From contig DXDK01000089.1 in NCBI GenBank assembly GCA_019115545.1, positions 1-33,691 on the forward strand: a DNA stretch of 33,691 nucleotides, given 5' to 3'. Positions 16,554 to 26,427 of this stretch are shown here, piece after piece (within the stretch, counting starts at the first letter, position 1; each line of letters starts with the position of its first letter). Origin of the DNA: Candidatus Evtepia faecavium. GTDB taxonomy: Bacteria > Bacillota > Clostridia > Oscillospirales > Oscillospiraceae. The notes below the pieces were generated by a model. It had not been told where the DNA came from. It ran no database searches and saw nothing but the letters and a program-made list of their open reading frames with translations. The position numbers and the translations under genes were made by a program.

Positions 16554-17861
16554 TCAAAGCTCCCCCAGCCCCGCCAGGCACTCCAGGGCCCGCTGGGACA
16601 GGGCGGCGTTCTTGTTCCGTTTCCCCTTCACCCGGTAACCCAGGGGGGGCATGATGCCGAAGTTTACGTTCATGGGCTGGAAGTGGGCCACCGTCTCGTC
16701 GCTGATGTACAGGGCCAGGGCGCCGATGGCGGTCTCCCTGGGAAAGTCGATGGAGGGCTTCCCCTCCAGCCGGCGGGCCAGTTCCAAGGCCGCCAGGCAG
16801 CCGGAGGCGGTGGACTCCACGTACCCCTCCACCCCGGTGATCTGGCCGGCAAAGACGATGCGGGGCTCTGCCTTCACCCGGTAGTACCGGTCCAGCAGCC
16901 GGGGGGAGTCCAGATAGGTGTTCCGGTGCATCACCCCGTAGCGGAGGAATTCCGCATGGCGCAGGGCGGGGATCATGGAGAACACCCGCTTCTGCTCCGG
17001 CCAAGTGAGGTGGGTCTGGAAGCCCACCAGGTTATAGATGGTGCCCACCGCGTTGTCCCGCCGCAGCTGGACCACGGCGAAGGGCTCCTGCCCGGTCTTG
17101 GGGTCCCGGAGGCCCCGGGGCTTCAGGGGACCGTAGCACAGGGTCTGCTCCCCCCGCCGGGCCATCACCTCCACCGGCATGCACCCTTCAAAGACATTCT
17201 TATCCTCAAAACCGTGGACCGGGGCCTCCTTGGCGGCGCAGAGTTCCCGCCAGAAGGCCAGGTACTCCTCCTGGGTCAGGGGGCAGTTGATGTAATCCGC
17301 CGTGCCCTTGTCGTACCGGGAGGCAAACCAGGCGCTGTCCATGTCGATGCTCTCAAAGGTCACCAGGGGGGCGGCGGCGTCGTAGAAGTGCAAGTACCCC
17401 CCGGCGGGGAATTTTTGGGCGATGTCCTCGGCCAGGGCATCGGCGGTGAGGGGGCCGGTGGCCACGATCACCTGGCCCTGGGCCGGGAGGGCCGTCACCT
17501 CCCCGGACCGGAGGGTGATGTTGGGATGCCCCTGGATGGCCTCGGTGATGGCCTGGGAAAAGGCCATCCGGTCCACCGCCAAAGCTCCCCCGGCGGCCAC
17601 CCGATGGGTGTCAGCACACCGGAGGATCAGGGAGTTCAGCCGCCGCAGTTCCTCTTTCAGCAGGCCCACCGCATTCTCCAGCTGGTCAGACCGCAGGGAG
17701 TTGGAGCACACCAATTCTCCCAGCAGGGGGGAGTGGTGGGCGGGGGTCATCTTCTCCGGCTTCATCTCCCACAGGGTCACGGGGATGCCCCGGTTGGCCA
17801 GCTGCCAGGCGGCCTCGCACCCGGCCAGGCCGGCCCCCAGGATGGTCACAGGCTCAGTCAT
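16554..17861 (-). CDS. trmFO: Methylenetetrahydrofolate--tRNA-(uracil54-C5)-methyltransferase TrmFO
   Basis: TILGAGLAGCEAAWQLANRGIPVTLWEMKP, CSNSLRSDQLENAVGLLKEELR, ITGVEGYVESTASG. Confidence 0.97.
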   Translation of the reverse strand: MTEPVTILGAGLAGCEAAWQLANRGIPVTLWEMKPEKMTPAHHSPLLGELVCSNSLRSDQLENAVGLLKEELRRLNSLILRCADTHRVAAGGALAVDRMAFSQAITEAIQGHPNITLRSGEVTALPAQGQVIVATGPLTADALAEDIAQKFPAGGYLHFYDAAAPLVTFESIDMDSAWFASRYDKGTADYINCPLTQEEYLAFWRELCAAKEAPVHGFEDKNVFEGCMPVEVMARRGEQTLCYGPLKPRGLRDPKTGQEPFAVVQLRRDNAVGTIYNLVGFQTHLTWPEQKRVFSMIPALRHAEFLRYGVMHRNTYLDSPRLLDRYYRVKAEPRIVFAGQITGVEGYVESTASGCLAALELARRLEGKPSIDFPRETAIGALALYISDETVAHFQPMNVNFGIMPPLGYRVKGKRNKNAALSQRALECLAGLGEL

Positions 17862-20223
17862 GGTGCTCCTCCTGGGTGGGCTCTGCCGCCTTTTTGGCAG
17901 TGGTCTTTTTGGTGGTCGTTTTCTTGGCCGCTGTCTTTTTGGCGGTGGTCTTTTTCGCCGCAGGCTTCTTGGCCGCCGCGGTCTTCTTGGCGGCGGGCTT
18001 CTTCTCTGCCTTGACGGCGATCTTCTTGGGGGCCGTCTCCTGGGCGGCTTCGGTCCCCTGCTCTGCCGGGGCGGTGTCTGCCGCCTCGGTTTTCTTCTTG
18101 CGGAAGCCGCCCCGCTTCTCCTCGGGAACGAAGGCGGGGCACTCGGGGTTGATGCAGAAGGGCTTCTTAAAGCCCCGGCCGGACTTTTTGAACAGGGTCC
18201 AGCCGCACTCGGGACAGGTCTCCTTCACCGGCACGTCCCAGGTCATGAAGTCACAGGCCCGGCCCAGTTTGTCCCCGTTGTACTCGCAGCCGTAGTAGGT
18301 GTAGCCGTTGCGGGAGGTCTTTTTCAAAATCCGCCCCCCGCACTTGGGGCACTTGCCGGGCATCTGGATGACGATGGGCTTGGTGAAGGTACACTCCGGG
18401 AAGCCGGGGCAGGCCAGGAAGCGGCCGAACCGGCCGGACTTCACCACCAGCTGCCGGCCGCACACGTCACACACCTCGTCGGAGACCTCGTCGGGCACCT
18501 TGATCCGGGTGCCGTCCAGGTCCTGCTCGGCCTGGACCAGCTCCTGGTGGAAGTCCTGGTAGAAGTCCCCCAGGACCTTTTTCCAGTTCTCCTCGCCGCT
18601 CTCCACCTTGTCCAGGCGGCTCTCCATGTCGGCGGTGAAGGCGTAGTCCACAATGTCGTGGAACTTGTCCTTCATCAGGGTGGTGACCACCTCCCCCAGG
18701 GGGGTGGTGTGGAGGTACTTGCCGTCCTTCACCACGTATTCCCGGGCCATGATGGTGGAGATGGTGGGGGCGTAGGTAGAGGGCCGGCCGATCCCCTTCT
18801 CCTCCAGAGCCCGGATGAGGGTGGCCTCGGTATACCGGGTGGGGGGCTGGGTGAACTTCTGCTCCGGCTTGGTCTCCCCCAGGGTGAGGGGCTCCCCCTC
18901 CTGGAGGTTGGGCAGGCGGGTCTGGATCTCCCCGCCTTCCTCGTCCTTGCCCTCCTCGTACACCGCCAGGAAGCCGGGGAACTTCACCTCCGACCGGCTG
19001 GCCTTGAAGACGTAACCGGCGCTGGTGACCTCGATGCCCAGGCTGTCGTAGACGGCGGAGGCCATCTGGCAGGCCAGGAAGCGGCTCCAGATGAGCTTAT
19101 ACAGGCGGTACTGCTCCAGGGTGAGGCTCTTCCGGACGCTCTCCGGAGTGAGGTCCACGTTGGAGGGGCGGATGGCCTCGTGGGCGTCCTGGGCGCCGGC
19201 CTTGGCCTTGAACTGCCGGGGGGCGTCGGGGAGATATGCCTGGCCATACCGGGCCCCGGCAAAGGCCCGGGCGGCGGCCACGGCCTCGTCGGACAGCCGC
19301 AGGGAGTCGGTACGCATGTACGTGATGAGACCCACGGTCCCCTCCCCCTCGATGTCCACGCCCTCGTAGAGCTGCTGGGCGATGGACATGGTCCGCCGGG
19401 GGGTCATGTTCAGCTTCCGGGAGGCCTCCTGCTGGAGGGTAGAGGTGATGAAGGGGGGCGCCGGGGCGCGGTTCTTGTCCTGGCGCTTGATCTTGCTCAC
19501 CGAGAAGGGGGCGGTGCGGATGGCGGAGAGCACCTGGTCCACATCCTCCTGGGACTTCAGCTCCATCTTCTTCTCCCGGCCGTAGAACTGGGTTTTGAAG
19601 CTGCCCTGGTTGGGGGCCACCCGGTCCAGGGTGACCTCCAGGGTCCAGTACTCCTGGGGGACAAAGGCCCGGATCTCCTCCTCCCGCTCGGCCACCAGCC
19701 GGGTGGCCACGGACTGCACCCGCCCGGCAGACAGGCCCCGGCGGATCTTCTTCCACAGCAGGGGGGAGAGCTCATAGCCCACGATCCGGTCCAGGATCCG
19801 CCGGGCCTGCTGGGCGTCCACCAGGTTCTGGTCGATGTCCCGGGGGGCGGCGATGCTCTCGGTGACCACCTTTTTGGTGATCTCGTTAAAAGTCACCCGG
19901 CTGGTCTTGCCGTCGGGCAGGTCCAGCAGTTCCTTCAAGTGCCAGGAGATGGCCTCCCCTTCCCGGTCCGGGTCGGTGGCCAGGTAGACTTGCTCGCTCT
20001 GGTCGGCGGCCTGCTTGAGGGTCTGGATGACCTCCTCCTTGCCGGGGATGGGCTGGTAGTGGGGGGTAAAGTCGCCGCTGTCCAGGTCCACCCCCATCTT
20101 GCTCTTGGGCAGGTCCCGCACATGGCCCATGGAGGCCAGCACCTCATAGCCTGGCCCCAGGTATTTTCCAATGGTTTTTGCTTTGGCCGGTGACTCCACG
20201 ATCACCAGATTCGATTTCGCCAC
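17854..20223 (-). CDS. topA: DNA topoisomerase I with zinc fingers and a Lys/Ala-rich C-terminal tail
   Basis: MAKSNLVIVESPAKAKTIGKYLG, ISWHLKELL, YMRTDSLRLS; Cys4 motifs; tail KKPAAKKTAAAKKPAAKKTTAKKTAAKKTTTKKTTAKKAA. Confidence 0.97.
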   Translation of the reverse strand: MAKSNLVIVESPAKAKTIGKYLGPGYEVLASMGHVRDLPKSKMGVDLDSGDFTPHYQPIPGKEEVIQTLKQAADQSEQVYLATDPDREGEAISWHLKELLDLPDGKTSRVTFNEITKKVVTESIAAPRDIDQNLVDAQQARRILDRIVGYELSPLLWKKIRRGLSAGRVQSVATRLVAEREEEIRAFVPQEYWTLEVTLDRVAPNQGSFKTQFYGREKKMELKSQEDVDQVLSAIRTAPFSVSKIKRQDKNRAPAPPFITSTLQQEASRKLNMTPRRTMSIAQQLYEGVDIEGEGTVGLITYMRTDSLRLSDEAVAAARAFAGARYGQAYLPDAPRQFKAKAGAQDAHEAIRPSNVDLTPESVRKSLTLEQYRLYKLIWSRFLACQMASAVYDSLGIEVTSAGYVFKASRSEVKFPGFLAVYEEGKDEEGGEIQTRLPNLQEGEPLTLGETKPEQKFTQPPTRYTEATLIRALEEKGIGRPSTYAPTISTIMAREYVVKDGKYLHTTPLGEVVTTLMKDKFHDIVDYAFTADMESRLDKVESGEENWKKVLGDFYQDFHQELVQAEQDLDGTRIKVPDEVSDEVCDVCGRQLVVKSGRFGRFLACPGFPECTFTKPIVIQMPGKCPKCGGRILKKTSRNGYTYYGCEYNGDKLGRACDFMTWDVPVKETCPECGWTLFKKSGRGFKKPFCINPECPAFVPEEKRGGFRKKKTEAADTAPAEQGTEAAQETAPKKIAVKAEKKPAAKKTAAAKKPAAKKTTAKKTAAKKTTTKKTTAKKAAEPTQEEHHD

Positions 20224-20324
20224 GGGATTTCCTCCGTATTTCTCCCCCGGGCCGGCGCTTCCCGGCGCGGGGGTGGGATGGGCCCCGGAGGGCCCTCTAT
20301 GGTCTCATCCGGCGCTGCCGGATG

Positions 20325-21623
20325 TCAGGGTTCTTCCTTCAGCTCCACCTGGGTGGAAAAGCGCCGCCCCTCCTCCGCCACCAGCTGGCGGATCTGCAGG
20401 AGGGTCAGGGTGGAGAGCACCCGCCGGGCAGGGATGCCCGCGGCCTCCACCAGCTCCTCGGCGGTGAGGGTCCGCTCCCCTTGCAGGGCCCGGAGGACGG
20501 CCAGCTGGTCGTCGGTAAAGGCCCCCCGGTCCCGGCTGGGGTCGATCACCAGCTTGGGCTGCAGGGGGAGGTCTGCCTCCTCCGGAGGCGGGGGCGCCTT
20601 GGGGGGCGCCGGTTTGGGTTTCTTGGGCGGGGCCGGCTTGGGGGCCTCCTCCTCAGCCGGGGGTTCCTCCGGCTGGGGCATGCCCCGGGTGAGCCGGGCG
20701 GCCGAAGCCCCTGGGGACAGGGGCGTCTTTCCCTGGAGTGTATCCGGGAAGAGGCTGCGGTATTCCTCCACGATGTCCCAGGCGTCCTGGACCAGCCGGG
20801 CCTCCCCCCGGTGGATCAGGCCGTTGGGGCCCCGGCTCAGGGGGACGTCGATCCCCCCGGGGACGGCGAACACGTCCCGCCCCTGTTCCAGGGCCCACCG
20901 GGCGGTGATGAGGGCGCCGCTGGTCTCCTTCCCCTCCACCACCAGCACCCCCAGGCTCAGCCCGGCCAGGATGCGGTTGCGCACGGGGAAGTGGGACCCC
21001 GCCGGCGGGGTCCCCGGGGGATACTCACTGAGCAGAGCCCCCGCGGCGGCCACGTCGTCGTAGAGGTCCTGGTTGCCGGCGGGGTAGGTCACGTCGATGC
21101 CGTTGCCCAGCACCGACACCACCTCTCCCCCGCCCCGGAGGGCCCCCTGGAGGGCGGCGGCATCCACCCCGTGGGCGCTGCCGCTGACCACCACCAGGCC
21201 CTGGCGGGCCAGGTCCATGCCGAACTTCCGGGCGGCCATCACCCCATAGGGGCTGGCCTGCCGGGCCCCCACGATGGCCACCGTGGGGAGGCTGTCCAGC
21301 TGGGGCAAGGTGCCCTTGCCGTAGAGGACGCAGGGGGCGCTGTCCAGCTGCCGCAGCCGCTGGGGATAGCCCGCGTCCTGGAGGGTGAGGATCCAGATCC
21401 CCAGCTGCCTGCACTTGGTCAGGATGGTCTCCGCCGGGGTCAAGTCCTTGTCCTCCAACGCCTGGCGCACCGAGCCGGGCAGGCCCGGGATGGCCTCATA
21501 GGCGGCGCTGTCGGCGTAGTAGGCCCTCTCCGGGGTGCCGAAATGCTCCAGGATCCGGGCTGCGTACATCCCCGGAGCGGGGCTCCGGGTGCTCAGCCAA
21601 AGCCAGTGGCGCAGGTTGCTCAT
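20325..21623 (-). CDS. dprA: DNA-processing protein DprA
   Basis: VAIVGARQASPYGVMAARKFGMDLARQGLVVVSGSAHGVDAAALQGAL, GNGIDVTYPAGN, SEYPPGTPP, RNRILAGLS; C-terminal winged-helix domain. Confidence 0.95.
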   Translation of the reverse strand: MSNLRHWLWLSTRSPAPGMYAARILEHFGTPERAYYADSAAYEAIPGLPGSVRQALEDKDLTPAETILTKCRQLGIWILTLQDAGYPQRLRQLDSAPCVLYGKGTLPQLDSLPTVAIVGARQASPYGVMAARKFGMDLARQGLVVVSGSAHGVDAAALQGALRGGGEVVSVLGNGIDVTYPAGNQDLYDDVAAAGALLSEYPPGTPPAGSHFPVRNRILAGLSLGVLVVEGKETSGALITARWALEQGRDVFAVPGGIDVPLSRGPNGLIHRGEARLVQDAWDIVEEYRSLFPDTLQGKTPLSPGASAARLTRGMPQPEEPPAEEEAPKPAPPKKPKPAPPKAPPPPEEADLPLQPKLVIDPSRDRGAFTDDQLAVLRALQGERTLTAEELVEAAGIPARRVLSTLTLLQIRQLVAEEGRRFSTQVELKEEP

Positions 21624-21663
21624 GGCCGCCTCTCCTTTCCATATGGGGTGTTTTCCGTGGGAG

Positions 21664-22428
21664 TCAGGTGCCCCATCCCATCTGCCACAGCACCACCGTA
21701 CCGGCGGCGGCGGCGTTGAGGGACTCGCACCGCTCCCGCATGGGGATCTTCAAAGTCTTTTCGCAGGCGGCCAGCACCGGGGGGGAGACCCCCTGGCCCT
21801 CGCTGCCGATGACCACCGCCGCCCGGGTGAGGGGGACCCCTCGGATGTCCTCCGTGTCCTCCCGCAGGGCGGTGGCGTAGAGGGGCAGGGCCGCCTTTTC
21901 CAGCCGGGGGAGGAGGGTCTCCAGCGTCCCCTCCCACACCGGCAGGCGGAAGCAGGCCCCCATGGTGGCTCGAAGGGTCTTGGGCCCCCAGGGGTCAGCA
22001 CAGCCGGGGAGGAGGATCAGCCCATCTGCCCCGAAGGCGTCGGCGGTGCGCCAGAGGGTGCCCACGTTGCCGGGGTCCTGGAGCCCATCCAGCACCAGGT
22101 ACCGGCTGCCGGGGAGTTCCTCCGGCAGGGCCCGGTCCGGCAGGGCGCACAGGAAGAGGACCTGCTGGGGGGTCTGGGTGGGGGCCACCGACCGGAGCAG
22201 GTCCGCCGGCACCGCCACCTGCCGGGCCTGGGCGGGGATGCCCGCCGGGGGCGCGGTCCCCTCCGCCCAGAGCAGGGTGTCCAGACCCGCTCCCCAGCGG
22301 AGGGCCTCGGCCAGCATCTTGGGCCCCTCGCACACCATCAGGCCGGCCTCCCGCCGGGCCTTGCGGCTGGCGGTGAGTTTGCGGATGCGGGTGATGAGGG
22401 GGTTGGTTCTGCTTGTAATGGTCTCCAT
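21664..22428 (-). CDS. TrmH/SpoU-family RNA 2'-O-methyltransferase
   Basis: LVLDGLQDPGNVGTLWRTADAFGADGLIL, VIGSEGQGV, IPMRERCESLNAAAAGTVVLW. Confidence 0.93.
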   Translation of the reverse strand: METITSRTNPLITRIRKLTASRKARREAGLMVCEGPKMLAEALRWGAGLDTLLWAEGTAPPAGIPAQARQVAVPADLLRSVAPTQTPQQVLFLCALPDRALPEELPGSRYLVLDGLQDPGNVGTLWRTADAFGADGLILLPGCADPWGPKTLRATMGACFRLPVWEGTLETLLPRLEKAALPLYATALREDTEDIRGVPLTRAAVVIGSEGQGVSPPVLAACEKTLKIPMRERCESLNAAAAGTVVLWQMGWGT

Positions 22429-22518
22429 CGTCCTCCCCCTATCGCGTTCTCAGGTGATGTGCCCTTTCTCGTGGATGGATATGAAATCATGATAGCATAT
22501 CCTCCCGGGAGATGCAAG

Positions 22519-23637
22519 TCAGCGGCTTTGCTCCCCTTCCCCGGGGTCTCCCCAGGGCAGGCGCTGGAGCAGGCCGTCCAACTTCCGGCACAGGGCCGGG
22601 ATCTTCAGGGCCTGGAACAGCCGGATGCGCACCACATCCACCAGGGAACAGATCAGGTAGATTCCAAAGGCCAGGGCCAGCACCAACAGGAGCATCTTCC
22701 ACACCGGCCAGGCCCCGGCAAAGGCGGCGCAGTTCTGGATCACCCGGTTCCACACCAAGGGGTGAACATGGATGAGATACACCCCCAAGGCCGCCGGGGA
22801 GAGCAGGGCGATGAGCTTACCCATCCCCCGGCCCCGGAACTCCGTCCGGGCAAAGAAGCACAGCAGGGCCACAGCGTTGGCCACGATCAGCGGGGAGACG
22901 TAGGAGACAAAGCTGGTGCCCCCGGCGGGGTATCCCAGCACCCGGTTGGTGACCAGCTCGATGCCCACCTTGCTCAGCCAGGCCAGCAGGGTGCAGGCGC
23001 AGAACAGGGCCGCCGCCTTTTTCCGGGAGATGGTCCGGGGGATGTCATACTTTCTCAGATAACCCCCCAGCAGGTAGAGGATGGCCAGCCACACCAGGCT
23101 GTACCCCCGGTGCAGGCCGAAGGGGGACTCCTGGAGCAGCATGGTGAACAGGCAGGGCAGGAAGGAGAAAACCACCATCACCGCCACCAAGACCTCCGTG
23201 AGGATCCGCTTCCCCGCCCTTTCCAGGGCCAGGTTCATCAGGGGGATGAAGAAGAACATCCCCACATAAGCCGTGATGAACCAGTACTGGCTGCTGATCA
23301 CCGGGAAGAAGGCCGCAAACCAGGTCTTCCCGTTCACCGACCCGGGCACCACCAGGGCAAACAGGGCGGTGATCCCCAGGGTGTAGAAGACGATGCTCAG
23401 CCACAGGTTGGCCACCCGGGACCAGCGGAACTTAGCCGTGTACCCCACGTATCCGCTGATGAGGGCGAAGCAGTCCACCGCGCACAGGGCCGCCGCCTCC
23501 AGCAGCCAGCCGGAGAGGTACTGGCCCGACATCCACTGGGTGTTGGCCAGCACCCCGCCGTCCCCCAGCAGGTGGAGGATGGGCACCAGAAACATCAGGA
23601 ACATCCGCAGAAAGTCTACGCCGGTTTTTCGCTCCAT
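22519..23637 (-). CDS. Acyltransferase family 3 membrane protein
   Basis: MERKTGVDFLRMFLMFLVPILHLL...SQYWFITAYVGMFFFIPLMN...GVYLIHVHPLVW. Confidence 0.88.
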   Translation of the reverse strand: MERKTGVDFLRMFLMFLVPILHLLGDGGVLANTQWMSGQYLSGWLLEAAALCAVDCFALISGYVGYTAKFRWSRVANLWLSIVFYTLGITALFALVVPGSVNGKTWFAAFFPVISSQYWFITAYVGMFFFIPLMNLALERAGKRILTEVLVAVMVVFSFLPCLFTMLLQESPFGLHRGYSLVWLAILYLLGGYLRKYDIPRTISRKKAAALFCACTLLAWLSKVGIELVTNRVLGYPAGGTSFVSYVSPLIVANAVALLCFFARTEFRGRGMGKLIALLSPAALGVYLIHVHPLVWNRVIQNCAAFAGAWPVWKMLLLVLALAFGIYLICSLVDVVRIRLFQALKIPALCRKLDGLLQRLPWGDPGEGEQSR

Positions 23638-23670
23638 GCCGTCTCCCCTTCTTTCTCGGTTTCTTCCATG

Positions 23671-23705
23671 GAAAAGGGGCCAGACTCCCGCAGAGGCTGG
23701 CCCCT
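23671..23705 (-). terminator. Intrinsic terminator downstream of lysS
   Basis: Minus AGGGGCCAG-N13-CTGGCCCCTTTTCC. Confidence 0.75.
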
Positions 23706-23758
23706 GAATTGCACCGTTGTCCACGGCGCCCCCATTTGGGTGGGGGGACGTTGTTGTC

Positions 23759-25699
23759 TCAGTACAGCTTGGCCCCGGCGGGGATGCTGTCGTCCACCAG
23801 CAGGAAGTTCAGCCGCTCCTGGCCCTCCTCGTGGTGGATGGCGGAGATGAGCATGCCGCAGGAGTCGATGCCCATCATCTTCCGGGGGGGCAGGTTGGTG
23901 ATGGCCACCGCCGTCTTCCCCACCAGCTCCTCGGGCTCGTAGTAGTCGTGGATGCCGCTGAGGATGACCCGGTCGGTGCCGCTGCCATCGTCCAGGGTGA
24001 ACTTCAAGAGCTTCTTGCTCTTCTTCACCGCCTCGCAGGCCTTCACCTTCACCACCCGGAAGTCGGACTTGGAGAAGGTCTCAAAGTCCACCATGTCCTG
24101 GAAGAGGGGTTCGATCTCCACCTTGGACAGGTCGATGGCCGCCGGGGCGGCGGGGGCGGCCTCCTGGGCGGGGGCAGAGGCCTTGGGGGCCTCGCTGTCC
24201 AGGGGCTTCATGGTGGGGAAGAGGATGACGTCCCGGATGGAGTCGGCCCCGGTGAGGAGCATGACGCACCGGTCGATGCCGATGCCCAGGCCTCCCGTGG
24301 GGGGCAGGCCGTACTCCAGGGCGTTGATGTAGTCCTCGTCCATCATGCCGGCCTCCTCGTCACCCTTGGCCCGCATCTCCACCTGCTTCTGGAAGCGCTG
24401 CTTCTGGTCGATGGGGTCGTTGAGCTCGGAGAAGGCGTTGCCCATCTCGCTGCGGCAGATGAACAGCTCAAACCGCTCGGTGAGCCGGGGGTCCTTGGGG
24501 GAGCGCTTGGCCAGGGGGGAGACGTCCACCGGGTGCATGGTGATGAAGGTGGGCTGGATCAGCAGGCCCTCCACCTTCTGGTCAAAGCACTCGTACAGGG
24601 CGTGGCCCCAGGTGGGCTCCACCCCGTCCATGTCGATGCCGATGGCCTTGGCGGCGGCCACAGCGGCGGCATCGTCGTCGATGGCCATGAAGTCCACCCC
24701 CAGGTATTCCTTGACGGCCTCGGCCATGGTCAGGCGCCGCCAGCCGGGGGCCAGGTTGATCTGCTCCCCCTGCCAGGTGACCTCATAGGTCCCCAGGATC
24801 TTCTGGGCGGCGGAGGAGAGGAAGTCCTCGAAGAGGTCCATCATGTCGTTGAAGTCGGCATAGGCCTCGTAGAGCTCCACGGTGGTGAACTCGGGGTTGT
24901 GCTTGGTGTCCATGCCCTCGTTGCGGAAGATGCGGCCGATCTCATACACCCGCTCCAGGCCGCCCACGATGAGCCGCTTTAAGTGCAGCTCCGTGGCGAT
25001 GCGCATGTACATGTCGATATCCAGGGTGTTGTGGTGGGTGATGAAGGGCCGGGCGGTGGCGCCGCCGGAGATGGTGTTGAGAACCGGGGTCTCCACCTCC
25101 ATGTATCCCCGGCCGTCCAGGAAGGCCCGCAGGTAGCTGACAAACTTGCTGCGCACCTCAAAGTTGCGCCGGGAGTCGGGGTTTACGATGAGGTCCACAT
25201 ACCGCTGGCGGTAGCGCAGCTCCTTGTCCTGCAGGCCGTGGAACTTCTCCGGCAGGGGCCGCAGGGACTTGGAGAGAAGGGTGACCTGCTTGCACCGGAC
25301 GCTCATCTCCCCCCGCTGGGTGCGGAAAACCTCGCCTTCCACCCCCACCAGGTCGCCGATGTCGTATTTCTTGAACTCGTTGTAGACCGCCTCGTCCATC
25401 TCGTCCTTCCGGGCGTAGAGCTGGATCCGGCCGGACTTGTCCTGCAGGTCGCAGAAGCTCACCTTGCCCATGCCCCGCTTAGACATCAGCCGCCCGGCGA
25501 TGGTGACGGGCTTGCCCTCCATCTCGTCGAAGTGGTCCTTGATCTCCTGGGCGTGGGCGGAGACCGTAAACTTGGTCTGCTGGAAGGGGTCCTTCCCCGC
25601 CGCCTGGAGGGCGGCCAGCTTGTCCCGGCGCACCTGGAGGATCTGGGAGAGGTCCTGCTCCTGCTCGCCGGTCTGTTCCTTCTTGTTCTTCTCTGCCAT
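23759..25699 (-). CDS. lysS: Lysyl-tRNA synthetase (class II) fused to a C-terminal EMAPII/Trbp111-like tRNA-binding domain
   Basis: LysRS motifs [40 protein letters not shown]; then Ala-rich linker and [83 protein letters not shown]. Confidence 0.95.
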   Translation of the reverse strand: MAEKNKKEQTGEQEQDLSQILQVRRDKLAALQAAGKDPFQQTKFTVSAHAQEIKDHFDEMEGKPVTIAGRLMSKRGMGKVSFCDLQDKSGRIQLYARKDEMDEAVYNEFKKYDIGDLVGVEGEVFRTQRGEMSVRCKQVTLLSKSLRPLPEKFHGLQDKELRYRQRYVDLIVNPDSRRNFEVRSKFVSYLRAFLDGRGYMEVETPVLNTISGGATARPFITHHNTLDIDMYMRIATELHLKRLIVGGLERVYEIGRIFRNEGMDTKHNPEFTTVELYEAYADFNDMMDLFEDFLSSAAQKILGTYEVTWQGEQINLAPGWRRLTMAEAVKEYLGVDFMAIDDDAAAVAAAKAIGIDMDGVEPTWGHALYECFDQKVEGLLIQPTFITMHPVDVSPLAKRSPKDPRLTERFELFICRSEMGNAFSELNDPIDQKQRFQKQVEMRAKGDEEAGMMDEDYINALEYGLPPTGGLGIGIDRCVMLLTGADSIRDVILFPTMKPLDSEAPKASAPAQEAAPAAPAAIDLSKVEIEPLFQDMVDFETFSKSDFRVVKVKACEAVKKSKKLLKFTLDDGSGTDRVILSGIHDYYEPEELVGKTAVAITNLPPRKMMGIDSCGMLISAIHHEEGQERLNFLLVDDSIPAGAKLY

Positions 25700-25721
25700 G
25701 TTCTGCCGCTCCTTTTCTCTG

Positions 25722-26195
25722 TTATCTCTGGATCTCCAGGATCTGGTAGTGGATGTTGCCGGCGGGGGCCTCCACCACCACTTCCTCCCCGGCCTTCTTG
25801 CCCAGCAGGGCCTTGCCGAAGGGGGAGTCCTCAGAGATCCGGCCGTTCATGGGGTCGGCCTCCTGGGAGCCCACGATCTGATAGGTGAGGGTCTCGTCAA
25901 ACTCCAGGTCCTTCACCATCACGCTGTTGCCCACGTGGACGATGTCCTGGGCGGTCTCCTGCTCCTCGATGATGGTGTAGTTGGAGAGGATCTCGTCCAG
26001 CTCCGCGATGCGGGAGTAGAGCTTGCCCTGCTCGTTCTTGGCCTCGTCGTATTCGCTGTTCTCCGAGAGGTCGCCGAAGGAGCGGGCCTCCTTGATGAGT
26101 TCCGCCACTTCCTTTTCCCGGACGGTTTTCAGATAGGTGAGCTCCTGCTTGAGTTCTTCCAGGCGCTCGGCGCTGAGTCGGTATTCCTTTGCCAT
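25722..26195 (-). CDS. greA: Transcription elongation factor GreA
   Basis: LKQELTYLKTVREKEVAELIKEARSFGDLSENSEYDEAKNEQG; GreA coiled-coil and C-terminal FKBP-like domain. Confidence 0.96.
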   Translation of the reverse strand: MAKEYRLSAERLEELKQELTYLKTVREKEVAELIKEARSFGDLSENSEYDEAKNEQGKLYSRIAELDEILSNYTIIEEQETAQDIVHVGNSVMVKDLEFDETLTYQIVGSQEADPMNGRISEDSPFGKALLGKKAGEEVVVEAPAGNIHYQILEIQR

Positions 26196-26289
26196 ATTGG
26201 TTGACACACCTTCCATATGGGATGAGATTTCACAGGGCCCGGGCACCCTACACATATAAAAATAAAAAATCCCGGTGATACGCCTAAGT

Positions 26290-26318
26290 ATTATAGGAAG
26301 TTTCTCCCGGTCTGTCAA
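26290..26318 (-). promoter_or_regulatory. Consensus sigma-A promoter of greA-lysS
   Basis: Minus TTGACA-N17-TATAAT. Confidence 0.85.
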
Positions 26319-26427
26319 GGGGAAGGGGAGAAAGAGGGGGAAAGGAACCTCGTTTCAGGGGCCCTTTCCCTCCAGGTTCGCGCTTCCTGACAGGCAGGCA
26401 GGGGCGCAGCATACAAATTGCCCCGCC

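Noticed and set aside
17880-18010. Repeat-rich stretch as CRISPR or minisatellite
   Set aside because: Irregular repeat units in frame with topA encoding the Lys/Ala tail; no spacers.
17422-20193. 923-aa plus-strand ORF
   Set aside because: Antisense shadow of topA; low-complexity G/L/H/V composition from high-GC third positions, no recognisable domain.
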